A DNA stretch of 64,000 bases from Flavobacteriaceae bacterium (GTDB lineage: Bacteria; Bacteroidota; Bacteroidia; Flavobacteriales; Flavobacteriaceae), in the NCBI GenBank assembly GCA_031277535.1, contig JAITMD010000008.1, positions 248,001 to 312,000 of the forward strand, read 5' to 3'. Under the pieces are notes generated by a model. That model was given only the letters and a program-made list of their open reading frames with translations. It ran no database searches and was not told the DNA's origin. Shown here piece by piece: positions 8,542-19,500 of the stretch. Made by a program: the position numbers and the translations under genes. The number at the start of each line of letters is the position of its first letter. Within the stretch, counting starts at the first letter, position 1.

Positions 8542-9972
8542 TTAATAACTTGATCTCGAACTTCCTGAAGAGCTTCCTCCACTATAACTACTTGATGATC
8601 CCCCTGAATAACTTGACCCTGAACTATAGCTACTTCTTGATGAAGATCCTGAGTTATAAGATGGTGAACTTGATCCATACGAAGAATTATTTGAAGAACT
8701 TCCGTAAGAGCTATTCGATGATGGATAACTTGATGATCCTGAACTATAGCTACTTCTTGACGATCCACTTGAATAGCTTGGTTGACTATAAGAGCTATTA
8801 TAAGACGAGTTCGAATTAGAATAGTTACTTCTTCCTGAATTTGAAGAAGATCCCGTAGAATAGCTTGAATTACTTCCTGAGCTATAATTAGAACCTCCCG
8901 TAGAATAACTACTTCTTCCTGAATTCGAAGAAGATCCTGTAGAATAACTTGAGTTACCTCCTGAAGTAGCGTTACCTGACGAATAACTGCTTCTTCCTGA
9001 ATTTGAAGAAGATCCTGTAGAATAACTTGAATTACCTCCTGAAGTAGAATTACCTGACGAATAACTACTTCTTCCAGAATTTGAAGAGGATCCTGTAGAA
9101 TAACTTGAATTACCTCCTGAAGTAGAATTACCTGATGAATAACTGCTTCTTCCTGAATTTGAAGAATAGTTATTATTAGAATAGCTACTTCGTCCTCCAT
9201 ATGATGAAGAGTTACTTGAATAGCTACTACGAGAATTAGCTAAATCGTATCTATTGTCATAACCTTGATAACGAGAGGAAAAACTATTAGAAGGGTATTG
9301 ACGTTCATAATAATTCTGTCTATAATCATTGTACATATAAGGTGTACGTGAACTATATCTATTACTTGTATACTCATATCTATTATAGTAATTCACATGG
9401 GTGTGAACATTTACCACATAAGTCGCTGTTGGATAAGGTCTATAATATGAATAATACGAAGGATAATATCCCCAAGACCATGAAGAGTAATAAGGAGAGT
9501 ATGAAATACCCCAAAACAAACTAAACACAGGTGGAGTAACTACATAATAAGGTTCATAAATATAGTTTGGACCATAGATATAACTATTTCCAACAATTTG
9601 AATATTCACATTCCCTCTACGTTTATTTTTCTCAACTTCTATAGTAGCAACATCTTGAAACATATCTCGTCCCAAAACTGCTTGAATAATCACTAAGTGA
9701 GTGTAGTTTTCGACTACCTCAATCACTCTCAAATAATCTACATAACCATCTCCATTCAAGTCAAGATTGTTTATACGTAAATTAGGATCATTCAATCTAT
9801 ACTCAAAATCAGCCAAGTCTTTTGATTCTCCAAATATAGAAGCAACAGCACGCAAATCTAAGTTATCACTAATGTCATAACTATTTGCAGTAACTACTGT
9901 TCTTTGTCCATACCCCAGCAAGCTGAAAGCAAAAAACAGCATTAACAGTAACTTATTATTCAATATTTTCAT
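8542..9972 (-). CDS. Secreted Ser/Tyr/Gly/Asn-rich repeat protein with EF-hand-like loop
   Basis: No function is recognised. From the ATG at 9972 (MKILNNK) it has a signal peptide ending near LGYGQ and a folded domain of about 130 residues. That domain contains DLNGDGYVDYLRV, which has the spacing of an EF-hand calcium loop (DxNxDGxxD). A Tyr/Pro-rich stretch (YYPSYYSYYRPYP) follows, then more than 200 residues of almost pure S, Y, G, N and T ending GSSRSSY. The low-complexity part includes near-identical 26-residue units. An upstream in-frame start at 10020 adds 16 residues before the signal peptide and is less likely. Such tails suggest a surface or matrix role, but that is inference. It lies downstream of the PorP/OmpA genes, with a terminator between. 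Confidence 0.8.
   Translation of the reverse strand: MKILNNKLLLMLFFAFSLLGYGQRTVVTANSYDISDNLDLRAVASIFGESKDLADFEYRLNDPNLRINNLDLNGDGYVDYLRVIEVVENYTHLVIIQAVLGRDMFQDVATIEVEKNKRRGNVNIQIVGNSYIYGPNYIYEPYYVVTPPVFSLFWGISYSPYYSSWSWGYYPSYYSYYRPYPTATYVVNVHTHVNYYNRYEYTSNRYSSRTPYMYNDYRQNYYERQYPSNSFSSRYQGYDNRYDLANSRSSYSSNSSSYGGRSSYSNNNYSSNSGRSSYSSGNSTSGGNSSYSTGSSSNSGRSSYSSGNSTSGGNSSYSTGSSSNSGRSSYSSGNATSGGNSSYSTGSSSNSGRSSYSTGGSNYSSGSNSSYSTGSSSNSGRSNYSNSNSSYNSSYSQPSYSSGSSRSSYSSGSSSYPSSNSSYGSSSNNSSYGSSSPSYNSGSSSRSSYSSGSSYSGGSSSSYSGGSSSGSSRSSY
8828..9165. repeat. Tandem 78-bp coding repeats
   Basis: Within the gene above, the word cttcttcctgaattt recurs near 8828, 8911, 8990, 9068 and 9146. The last three are exactly 78 bp (26 codons) apart. 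The encoded unit begins NSGRSSYSSGN and contains SGGNSSYSTGSSS. Units are nearly identical at DNA level, so copy number is likely to vary by slippage or recombination. Confidence 0.85.
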
Positions 9973-10049
9973 CTTTTTCTTTTTAAAGTTTATAATAATA
10001 TAACAGGTATATAAAAACATCTGTAATATTTTAGACTAAAGTATAAAAA

Positions 10050-10077
10050 AAGTCCTTACGAAATTCGTAAGGACTTC
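10050..10077 (-). terminator. Terminator after the OmpA-family gene
   Basis: An inverted repeat with 11-bp arms (aagtccttacg and its complement) and a 5-base loop. On the minus strand it is followed by seven Ts. It lies 18 bp past the OmpA-family stop. Confidence 0.85.
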
Positions 10078-10094
10078 TTAAAAAAAATTATAAA

Positions 10095-12008
10095 CTACTT
10101 TTTCAAAATCAAGAACTCACTTCTTCTGTTTGTTGCATGATCTTCTTCTGAACAATTATTTTTACAATCTACTTTTGGAACACTAAATCCAAAACCTTCT
10201 GATTGTAATCTGTATGAATCTATTCCTTTAGAAATCAAATACTGTACAGTAGTTTTTGCTCTGTTATCAGAAAGTTTCTGATTGTATGCTGCACTACCTC
10301 TATTATCTGTATGAGATCCCACTTTAATTACCATCTGAGGATTTCTCTTCATTACTTGAACCAGTTTATCTAACTCAAATGCACCTTGCTGTGTAATATT
10401 AGATTTATTGAACTCAAAGTAAATATCTCCTAAGATAACTTCTTCTGTTTTTACTATCAACTCAATTGGACGTAAAGCTACATTAATCAACTGACGACCA
10501 CCTTTTTTATTTAAAGGCACCTCCACAGGGCGGCTCTCATAATCTTCTTTTGATACTTGTAAGTAGAAATACTTTCCACAATCTACTACATACTCAACAA
10601 TACCTCTTCTGTCTGAATATTTTGTCTCAATTAAATTCTTTTTATCATCAAAAATATCTACTTGAGCATTATTTAACACCTTACCTGTCTGTTTATCAGT
10701 TACTGTAATATACATTTCTGTAGTACAGATAGGTTTTGCTTTGTAAATATCGTCACGTCCTATACGATTTGTAGAGAAGAATCCGATATCTTTTGTTGGA
10801 TAAAATGAAAATGCAAAATCATCTTTAGCTGTATTAATTGGAGCTCCAAGATTTTTTGGTTGTGCACCAGGAATTGCTAAATCTACCACATAAACATCCA
10901 ATCCTCCATATCCTTGGCGCGAGTCTGATGCAAAATACAATTTACCATCATCTGCAATAAACGGAAACGACTCACGTCCTTCTGTATTAACTTGAGAACC
11001 CATGTTTACAGGATCTCCATACTTTCCATCCTCAGAAATCTCTACTTTCCAAATATCTGTTTCTCCCATTGAACCAGGCATATCAGAAGAGAAATACAAA
11101 GTACGTCCATCTTTACTCACACTTGGGTTACTCACAGAATAATCTGCTCCATTAAAAGGTACTGGTTCTAATTTAGTCCACTTATTTCCTTTTTTCGTAG
11201 CGCGGAATACACTAACCTTTCCAAGTTTTACCAGTTTTTTCTTGTTTTTCACAAATTTACCTGATCTAAAACTTTCTGTAGCAAAATACATTGTTTTTCC
11301 ATCACCTGTTACTGTAGCAGGTCCATCATGGTATTTTGTATTTAACTCAGATACAGATTCCACATCATACAATGGATCATTTGCCCCTTTATATTTTGCT
11401 TGATAAATATCTAAGAAAGGTTGTTCGTTCCAACCATATTTTTTCTTTGTGTCTTTACGAGAAGAAGCAAAGTAAAGCGTATCTCCTGTAGTTAAAAACG
11501 CACCAAAATCACTTGCTTTCAAATCATTAATTCCACTTTCTTCAAAAGTGAACAATTCTTCTTGCTCTCTCAATCGAGGAATATAATCTGGCTCTCTCAT
11601 AAAGCTTATCGCTCTATTATCTTCAGGTGCTTTCTCAGCAAACTTACGCATTACCTCATTAGCAGTGTCATAACGGCCACTTGCTTTAAGCATTTGTGCA
11701 TACTTATAATATATCTCTGAATCAATATTAGGGTTGTTTGCAATTGCTTTACCATAATTTTTTGCTGCTTCTACTGTATTAAATACATTGTAATAACAAT
11801 CAGCCAACTGCAAATAAATATAGTTATCCGTTTTTGCGCCTCTTACTAATTTTTGATACGCTTTTGCAGCATCAACAAATTCATACTTATTATATAAATC
11901 ATCTGCCAATTCCAATGGTGTTTTCTTCTCATTTCCTACTTGAGCTATAGCACTCACAGAAATCACACTGGTTAGCAAAAAGCTAAGACATAGTTTTTTA
12001 ATATTCAT
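10095..12008 (-). CDS. OmpA-family protein with TPR and PD40 repeats (T9SS/gliding-associated type)
   Basis: Outer-membrane-associated protein of 637 residues. It has a signal peptide (MNIKKLCLSFLLTSVISVSAIA), TPR-like repeats over about the first 150 residues, PD40/WD40-like beta-propeller repeats (DGRTLYFSSD, DGKLYFASDSRQGYGGLDVY and similar), and a carboxypeptidase-regulatory-like domain. It ends in an OmpA peptidoglycan-binding domain (IYFEFNKSNI, SHTDNRGSAAYNQKLSDNRA). Pairing with PorP/SprF is characteristic of T9SS and gliding loci in Bacteroidota. I chose the ATG at 12008, just before the signal peptide; the longer frame to 12083 overlaps the end of porP and adds 25 implausible residues. 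It sits 25 bp downstream of porP, so one operon is likely. Confidence 0.9.
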   Translation of the reverse strand: MNIKKLCLSFLLTSVISVSAIAQVGNEKKTPLELADDLYNKYEFVDAAKAYQKLVRGAKTDNYIYLQLADCYYNVFNTVEAAKNYGKAIANNPNIDSEIYYKYAQMLKASGRYDTANEVMRKFAEKAPEDNRAISFMREPDYIPRLREQEELFTFEESGINDLKASDFGAFLTTGDTLYFASSRKDTKKKYGWNEQPFLDIYQAKYKGANDPLYDVESVSELNTKYHDGPATVTGDGKTMYFATESFRSGKFVKNKKKLVKLGKVSVFRATKKGNKWTKLEPVPFNGADYSVSNPSVSKDGRTLYFSSDMPGSMGETDIWKVEISEDGKYGDPVNMGSQVNTEGRESFPFIADDGKLYFASDSRQGYGGLDVYVVDLAIPGAQPKNLGAPINTAKDDFAFSFYPTKDIGFFSTNRIGRDDIYKAKPICTTEMYITVTDKQTGKVLNNAQVDIFDDKKNLIETKYSDRRGIVEYVVDCGKYFYLQVSKEDYESRPVEVPLNKKGGRQLINVALRPIELIVKTEEVILGDIYFEFNKSNITQQGAFELDKLVQVMKRNPQMVIKVGSHTDNRGSAAYNQKLSDNRAKTTVQYLISKGIDSYRLQSEGFGFSVPKVDCKNNCSEEDHATNRRSEFLILKK

Positions 12009-12033
12009 AATTATAGTTTCAATAGTTGGTGGT

Positions 12034-12960
12034 TTAGAAATAACGAGAAGAACTTGATACTTTCTTCGCAAAGAAGATGTCATAAAGTATCATGAATTCA
12101 TGTGATCCTTTAGCAGCTTTATTAATATCTGAAGTAATATAATCATAAGCATATCCTACTCTTAAGTTAGGAGTAACTCTATAATTCAGCATTCCAGCAA
12201 TAGCATCCTCATTACGATAACTAACACCCGCTTCAATCTTATTCGCATACATCACGTTTGCACTAATATCAAATGATATAGGTGAATTTGCAGCATATTT
12301 AATCATAGTAGATGGTTTTAATTTCCAATCTCTATCCAATTCCACAACATACCCTGCAGTTACAAATCCATGTAATTCGCGTTGCCCATAATTTTTACCA
12401 TCATAATTCAAATAATACCCTTTCAACATATTTGGAACTCCTACCCCAACATAAAACTTATCTGTATAGTACAAAGCTCCTAAACCAAAATTAAACAATG
12501 TATTATTGCTATCTTCTCCAAAAGCTGGGTCATTTGGCTCCATACGGGATGTGTTGCCCACCTCAGAGAAAAGTTTTGCTGAATGGAATGTTGCACCAGC
12601 TTTTAAACCTAATGCCAGTTTATTTTCTCCTCCAAGATTTAAAGTATATGAAAAATCTCCATATACATTATTCTCCGTTACAGGACCAATCTTATCATTA
12701 ATAAAAGATACTCCTAAACCAACATTCTTACCTACACGCTTGTGTCCAAATAGCGTACCTGTAGCTGGTGCACCTTCAAACCCCGCCCATTGTTTACGAT
12801 ACAACGCTCCCATAGACAAAGCCTCAGACATACCCGCATAAGCTGGATTCACAACACTCATATTGTACATGTATTGTGTATATTGAGGATTCTGTTGTGC
12901 AGATACTTCAACAAAGCTAAACAAAGTCATAGCTGCTAATAGTAAATATCTTTTCTTCAT
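12034..12960 (-). CDS. PorP/SprF-family type IX secretion outer-membrane protein
   Basis: A 308-residue outer-membrane beta-barrel of the PorP/SprF family. It has a signal peptide (MKKRYLLLAAMTLFSFVEVSAQ) followed at once by the family hallmark QNPQYTQYMYNMSVVNPAYAGM, then alternating beta-strands and an aromatic C-terminus (SSSRYF). Family knowledge: in Flavobacterium johnsoniae the sprF gene lies just downstream of the giant adhesin gene sprB and is needed to place SprB on the surface. Here the upstream neighbour on the same strand is a 3302-residue T9SS cargo, so a cargo-specific partner role is a reasonable inference. A terminator and about 560 bp separate the two, so it probably has its own promoter. 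Confidence 0.92.
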   Translation of the reverse strand: MKKRYLLLAAMTLFSFVEVSAQQNPQYTQYMYNMSVVNPAYAGMSEALSMGALYRKQWAGFEGAPATGTLFGHKRVGKNVGLGVSFINDKIGPVTENNVYGDFSYTLNLGGENKLALGLKAGATFHSAKLFSEVGNTSRMEPNDPAFGEDSNNTLFNFGLGALYYTDKFYVGVGVPNMLKGYYLNYDGKNYGQRELHGFVTAGYVVELDRDWKLKPSTMIKYAANSPISFDISANVMYANKIEAGVSYRNEDAIAGMLNYRVTPNLRVGYAYDYITSDINKAAKGSHEFMILYDIFFAKKVSSSSRYF

Positions 12961-13472
12961 AATTCTGTCAGTTTAATTGATCATTAGTACATATTGTGTT
13001 AATGTATGGAGGTAAATATATAATATTTTTTTAGCTTAACATTAACATTATGTGTTAAAAATTAAAAAGAAGGAAATATACAAAAACTAACTCCTCTATA
13101 AATATTGCAAACAACCACTAATTCTGTAAATAACAAATCAAAATATACTCACGATGTATTGGTTTTTAACAAAAAAACATTAGCACTTCACGTAAAGCAA
13201 TTTTAAGAAATAGGTACTCTTTTATTTAATAATCCTTCTAACATTAGTTCACAAGACCTATAGAACATATCATTTACACTATATAGTGAATAATCTCTTT
13301 TTGCTAATTTGTGATCTATAATCTTATCTGTCTAAGTATAATCCTAATAGAATCAGAGTATAGTGCAAGTATAATAAAGCTTTATTCTTATACTTACACT
13401 ATGCTTGGACTATGCTTACACTATACTTGCACTCAAACAAATATTCTTGTCAGAATTTACTCAATACCCAAC
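12961..13472. other. Gap between porP/sprF and the giant adhesin gene; holds an 11-bp repeat array
   Basis: No gene recognised. The region near 13000-13030 probably contains the porP promoter (TATATTTA on the minus strand, one base off the -7 consensus). The middle, 13040-13350, shows nothing beyond AT-rich, C-biased sequence. 13358-13433 holds the repeat array listed separately. Confidence 0.6.
13358..13433. repeat. Four tandem 11-bp repeats plus an inverted copy
   Basis: TATACTTACAC, TATGCTTGGAC, TATGCTTACAC and TATACTTGCAC run end to end from 13389 to 13432, consensus TATRCTTRSAC. A perfect inverted copy (GTGCAAGTATA) is at 13363-13373. The left part also forms a near-perfect hairpin centred on AAAGCTTT (13358-13402). 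An 11-bp period is about one DNA turn, as in protein-binding iterons. Confidence 0.75.
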
Positions 13473-13507
13473 AAAAAAGGGAAGACCAAATGATCTTCCC
13501 TTTTTTT
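13473..13507 (-). terminator. Terminator after the giant adhesin gene
   Basis: A 13-bp stem (13473-13485 with 13494-13506), 8-base loop, A-run and T-run on both sides, 18 bp past the adhesin stop. It could also end plus-strand transcripts. Confidence 0.88.
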
Positions 13508-13524
13508 ATTATCAATAAAATAGA

Positions 13525-16500
13525 TTATCTATTCAATTGTACCCATCCTGTTCTTGTTTTACCAAATGCTTCTATCACATAGTAATAAGTTCCTGATGGC
13601 AAATCTTTATTGCTCTTATCTTTTCCTGTCCATTGGTTGGTATATATTCCTTTGAAAGTATATACTTCTACTCCATTTCTATTAAAGATCTTCACACTTG
13701 TAGCTCCATGAGCACTCAAATCAAACACGTCGTTTACTCCATCGCCATTTGGTGAGAATCCTTTTGGTATTGGACAATCCTCATAACGAATCATAAAACT
13801 GGTTTCGTCATAACAAACACCATTTTTACTTGTAACAACAACATAAACTTTAGTATTTGTTGTTGTAATCATTGTTCCTGGTTGTAGTTCTATACGATTA
13901 CCATTTACCTCTGTGTAATACTTACTGCCATCTTTCAAATCTTTTAAAGTATACAACTCACATGATAATGTTTGATCTTCTAACTGTTGGGCCAATTGTT
14001 TAGCAGTTACTTCTACTTTAAACTTCGTTTCTTCATAACAACCATTGTTCCCATTGTCTTGCAAAATATAAACATCATACTCTCCAGCCTTAAATACATG
14101 TCCATTAGCATAGTTCTCACCTTTTCCACCAGCCTGACTATAATATTTCTGATTTGCAGGCAAATCTGGTAAAGCATAAGAATCACACGCTACTACATCT
14201 TTTGGCGTTGTTGGTTTTTCACCTTCTTGGAGTGTAATTTTCAATTTAAATACCTCAGAACATCCAGATCTAACATCTTCAACTCTAATATAAACAATTG
14301 AATTATCATTCTCTGGTTTAACAGCATACTCTTTAAAATTCTCAATTGCGTTTTTACTGTAAATTTCATCCTCCTCAGTTTCATAAGCTCGCACATTATA
14401 ATTAAGCTTATCTACTCCTTCAAACATTTCTTCAATTGCTTTGTCTAAACCTACAGGCTGCGGAAGCAACGAATGTTTACAAATAGTTCTCGCTGTTGGT
14501 GACTTAACTATAGAAGAAATTGCTGGATAAATCTCTGCTTTTATCTCTCCTTTTATCGGACACTTAATGTCTTTATAGAAAGCCTCTACTCGATAATTAC
14601 CTGTTTCATTAATTTTTAAATCAGGTTTTTTCTCATTAGGTATTTCAACATTGTCTTTAAACCATTTGATATCCACATTTGGACCTTCACCTAATCCTGT
14701 TTTAATTGTTTTAGATTCTGTATTACAAATAGCATTATTGTTTTCAATGGTTAAATCAGCTCCTAAATCTAAATTACCTAAGTCAAAACTTCCTGCTTTA
14801 AAGAAAGCTACTGATGAATGAGAAACCGTTGTACAAAAATCCATTACAGCTAATTTTATGTGATACTTACGACCAGGAACAACAATAACTTCATCTGATC
14901 CCATTGCTTTGGTTGTACCAACAAAGTCTATCCAAGCACCTACACCATTACTAAAACCTGTATAAGAATCCACTCCACCATAATACTTATCAAATAATTC
15001 TGGATAACTACTAACATTACAACCAGGTGCTTTTTTCTCGTCACGTATACTCTTAATAGAAATAGGTAAATCAGTATTATTTATCTTAGCTAAATTCACT
15101 CCTTTCCCTGTCTCTGTATCAACCAACCAAGCGGCAAATAAAGCACCAACATTACATTGTTCCATACACCCCGTATGATAACTATTAGATGCAAATAAAT
15201 ACTCAAATTTCAATAGTTCTTTAATAGGAACAAAGTCAAATTCTAATTGAGTAACTCGTTTATTTTCTACTTTATGCCCTCCTGCATCATTAATTGCATC
15301 ATTAATATCCTTATCTCCTCTCCATCTCTCATTATTTGCCCCTCTATTATTTCCTGAACCATAACCACGATAAGGACCTGGTACAAACTGTACTTCATTT
15401 GTTGAAAGTACAATTCCTTCATCAAAAGGAAAATCAGTTTGTCCTTTATTAAAATATCCAAGAGTATTATACCCCATCGCCTTAGCACTTCCATCTCCAT
15501 TTTGATATTTTACATTTGTAACTAACTTACAATTTGATTTTACCAATACATTTTTCACTAACTTATCAACTGTATATGGTTTTGTAGGATCTGGTATAAA
15601 ATCATCTGAATCTGGATTTCCAGGTTCAGCAGGTTGACTTGGTATAACCTCTAAATGCTTACCATTATGGCTACCAATACACAAATCAAAAGCATGTGAA
15701 ACATCTTTCTTCGGTTCATATGCAATACGAATCAGATATTTTTTATTTGGAATCATATCCTTTATTGTATATCCAATTGAGCTATCTGAAGTAATTGTTG
15801 TACACCATTTAGCCGTCTTATCAATTACATTACAATCTACATCATAAATAGCCAAGTAAAACTTAGTTGATTCTGCCATTCCTGTTTTTAAATTGATAAT
15901 GTTATTCAACTTAAAGCTATTAATAGCATTTTTAGGTGTGTACTCAAACCACAAATCATCCAAGCTTTTATTAGGCCAACACTGTGGTTCTACTGTTTTC
16001 GATTTAGTAATTCCTGTAGTTACTCCTTTGAATACAACTTTACAATCATCTAAATTAGTATTAGCTGTTACTTTAATCGCTCCTCCACAGTCATCATTTG
16101 CTCCCACTAAAGTATAAGTATCCTTTCCAGAAGACCACTCACTAAGAGATTTACCATCTTCACAGATAGCGCGTACATAAATAGTATAACGACTACCTCC
16201 TTGCAAGTTTGTAATTGTAGTGCTCGGTGTCCCAGTCACTGTGATTACTTGAGCTGGTTGTTTAGGGGCATCTTCTCCTTCTTGTACATAGACAACTTCC
16301 CATGTTTTTGAAGTACCCGCTTGCTCCCACTTAATATCAATACTATTGCCTGTTTGCTTTACAATCTCTAAATTATGAGGTTCTGGACATGTCAAAACTT
16401 TTTTCAACTCTACTTTGTCAATCATCACAGTAGTTGCTCCATTTGTCGTTACGTGCCAGCCTATATTAGCAGCTCCTTTTACATTATCAAAAAACACTAC

Positions 16501-19500
16501 TTCTTCCACATATCCACCATTCTGATAATACTTCTTCGCAACTAATGTTTTTGTAAATGAAGCTGGAATTGCTCCAGCAGTTGATAACATTACTTCAAAC
16601 TCATTATTACGCGTAGCAATAGTTTTATATCTGTATTTCAATACATATTGTCCTCCATCTAATTCTACTGCTGGACTAATTAGCCAATCGTTATGACGTT
16701 TTTTAGCAGAACCTTCAAACCATGCATGACCATCTCCTTCAAAAGGACTTGATTTTGAAAACTGCCATACATTACCTCCTTGACTGCCATCATTTGCCAA
16801 ATCAAGTATTGTCCAACATTTAACTGAAGTTGAATTTGTATTAAATGTTTCTATAAATGGTGTTTTATATATTCCACAATTTGTTCTAAACTTGAATGGT
16901 CCGTTCCAAATACTAAATGCATCGTTACCACAATTTGTACGAACATAAAACTCATATTCTGTATTTGGCAATAATGCTGCTCTTGTTGTATTATCTTTTA
17001 CTGCTACAACAGATTTTGCCATAACAGGAGTTCCACTATCATTTAATCTTGGCGCACGTTTTCCTTGTTCTTGTACAAAATACTCAAACTTAGTAGCACC
17101 AAAATCATCAGACCAACTTAAAGTTGCTTTATCTTCTGCTACATTTGAAACACCTAAATCTATTGGTTCTGGACACCCTACTACTTCTTCTAAACTAAAC
17201 TCATCTATATAAATAGTAGTTCCTCCTTTAGATACAACATGGAATGCGAAATTAATTGAACCTCCAACACCTTTCACATATCTATATTCCTCTTTCCATA
17301 CAGTTGTATTTTCATACACCTGTTTTGCTTTCACCACATTTTTAAAATCAGCAACTGCAATACCTTTACTTGAAGATAATACTTCAAACTCATTCACATT
17401 TGCCACAGTACCACTTGTACGATAATAATATTTCATACGATATACCTTAGTAGCATCTAATTTGAAAGTTGGTGTAATCAACCAATCATCGTGGTTAACT
17501 CCTGCACCACCTACAAACTCCATTGCTTGGCTTCCTTGGTATTTAACTGTTTTTGTAGTACGCCAAATATTAGTTGATGTTGCTGAAGTTGCATCTTTAT
17601 TATTGTCTACAATTGTCCAACATCTTAGAGATATAGATCCTTCATTAAATCCTTCATTAAACGGTGGATTAAACTCACCACAAGCAGTCATAAACTTAAA
17701 TGGTCCAACCCAAATACTATTTGTTGTTGCACTACACACTGTACGAACATAGAATTCATACTCTGTATTATTATTCAGCTTATTACCTTTAGCATCTTTA
17801 TCAGCTTTGGCTTGCTTCGTTTTTACTTTTACACCTCCTGTTGCATTTTGAGCAGGTGTTTTACCTCCTGAAGGTTGTACATAATATTCCCATTCAGATC
17901 CTTCAAACTTTTGATCCCAAAAAATAGTTGCATTATCAGCCTGTTCATCCTTTGCTCCTAAATCAGATGGTTCTGGGCACCCCTGTACTTCCTCAATAAA
18001 CAAATTGTCAATATACATTGATGAATAACCTGGTTTTTCAGCTAAAAACCCTATATTCATATTACCCGCAACTCCTTTGAACACAATATTTTCTTCCTGA
18101 TAATCGCCATTATCCAACACTTTTGTTGGTAATAATACAGTTGTCATTCCTGTTGCCTTTGCACCAATAGTAGAATACGCAACTTTAAGCGTTCCTTTAT
18201 AAGAAGTAGAACCTTTATAGTGATATTTCAATCGATAATATTTTGTCGCAACAGTTGTAAACGTTGGACTAATAGCCCAATCTTTATTTACAGTAGAAGA
18301 TCCTCCTCCATAAAAATACAAGCTTCCATCTCCCTCAAAAGCGGACCATGTGCTATTATACATAGACCATTTCCCTGAAGAAGTTAAAGTACTTTCTGCA
18401 CCTTTATCATTAACATAAGTCCAACAATTTGCATATGTTGAGCCAGTATTAAATCCATCCCAAATTGGCAAAGTAACTATACCACATTTTGTTCTGAAGC
18501 GTATAGGTCCAACCCATTCGCTAAACTTACCTGTATCACAACTTGATCTAAAATAAAAATCATACTCTGTATCAGGTTGTAAAGCTCCTCCTCCTGTAGA
18601 ATTTAAAGAATTAACATTTACTGTCTTCCCATTTGTATTACTTCCTCCTCCAACTGGTGCAGATCCTCCTGCAGCTTGTACAAAATAATTATACGCTGTA
18701 TTTGCCGTATTTACATCAACCCAAGAAATTGTTGCACTATTTGAAGTGATATTACTAACAGTAACATCTTCTTTATTTGGACCTATACAGTTCGCTACTT
18801 TTACATTTACATCATCAATATAAAGCTCCATATCGTCTTCTCCAGTAACATGCCACCCAATGTTAACATCTCCTGAAATTCCTTTTATATATATACTTTC
18901 AGTAACATAACTGCCAGTTGTATATTTCTTTGCAGGAATAAGTGTAGTTACAAAATCTGCTGGTTTTGTACCTGTTTTAGATAACTTAACTGCAAAACGA
19001 TTCTCGTCATATGTATAACTTGTTGTTTTATACTTGAATGTTAGAATGTAATTAGTATTTGGTAACAAAGTCATAGTTGGTGAAATTAACCAATCATTAT
19101 GAGTGGTTGTATCTCCAAACCAATCATAATAACCAACAAAAGACATACATCTACCTTTAACTCCACCTGTTGCGCTTAACTTCCATATATTCAAATTATT
19201 TGATGTAACATCTTTATTGACATCATTTATTTGCCAGCAACTAACTGTCTGAGAATTAACTTCAAAATCTTCTGTAAAAGGAATCTGTACTATATTACAG
19301 ATTGTTTGAATAATAAATGGTCCAATCCATTCCCCTTTATTATTTACATCACATGTTGATCGAACAAAATACTCATATAATGTCTGTGGTTGCAAAGGTG
19401 TATTAATACCCGTCAATTGTGTTAATGTTACTGAAGGAGTTGTTACTGCTACGCCGTTTCCTGTAGGAAGTCCATTACCAAAATCTTGTACATAATACTC

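Noticed and set aside
8828..9165. Evenly spaced repeats that could suggest a CRISPR array
   Set aside because: They are in-frame 78-bp coding repeats with no unique spacers and no cas genes nearby.
8535..9200. Long minus-strand frame rich in I, L, Q and V, overlapping the Ser/Tyr repeat gene
   Set aside because: It is the shifted reading of the same repeats. The other frame has a signal peptide and a folded N-terminal domain, so this one is a shadow.
12009..12083. Upstream start for the OmpA-family protein
   Set aside because: It overlaps the end of porP and displaces the signal peptide by 25 residues.
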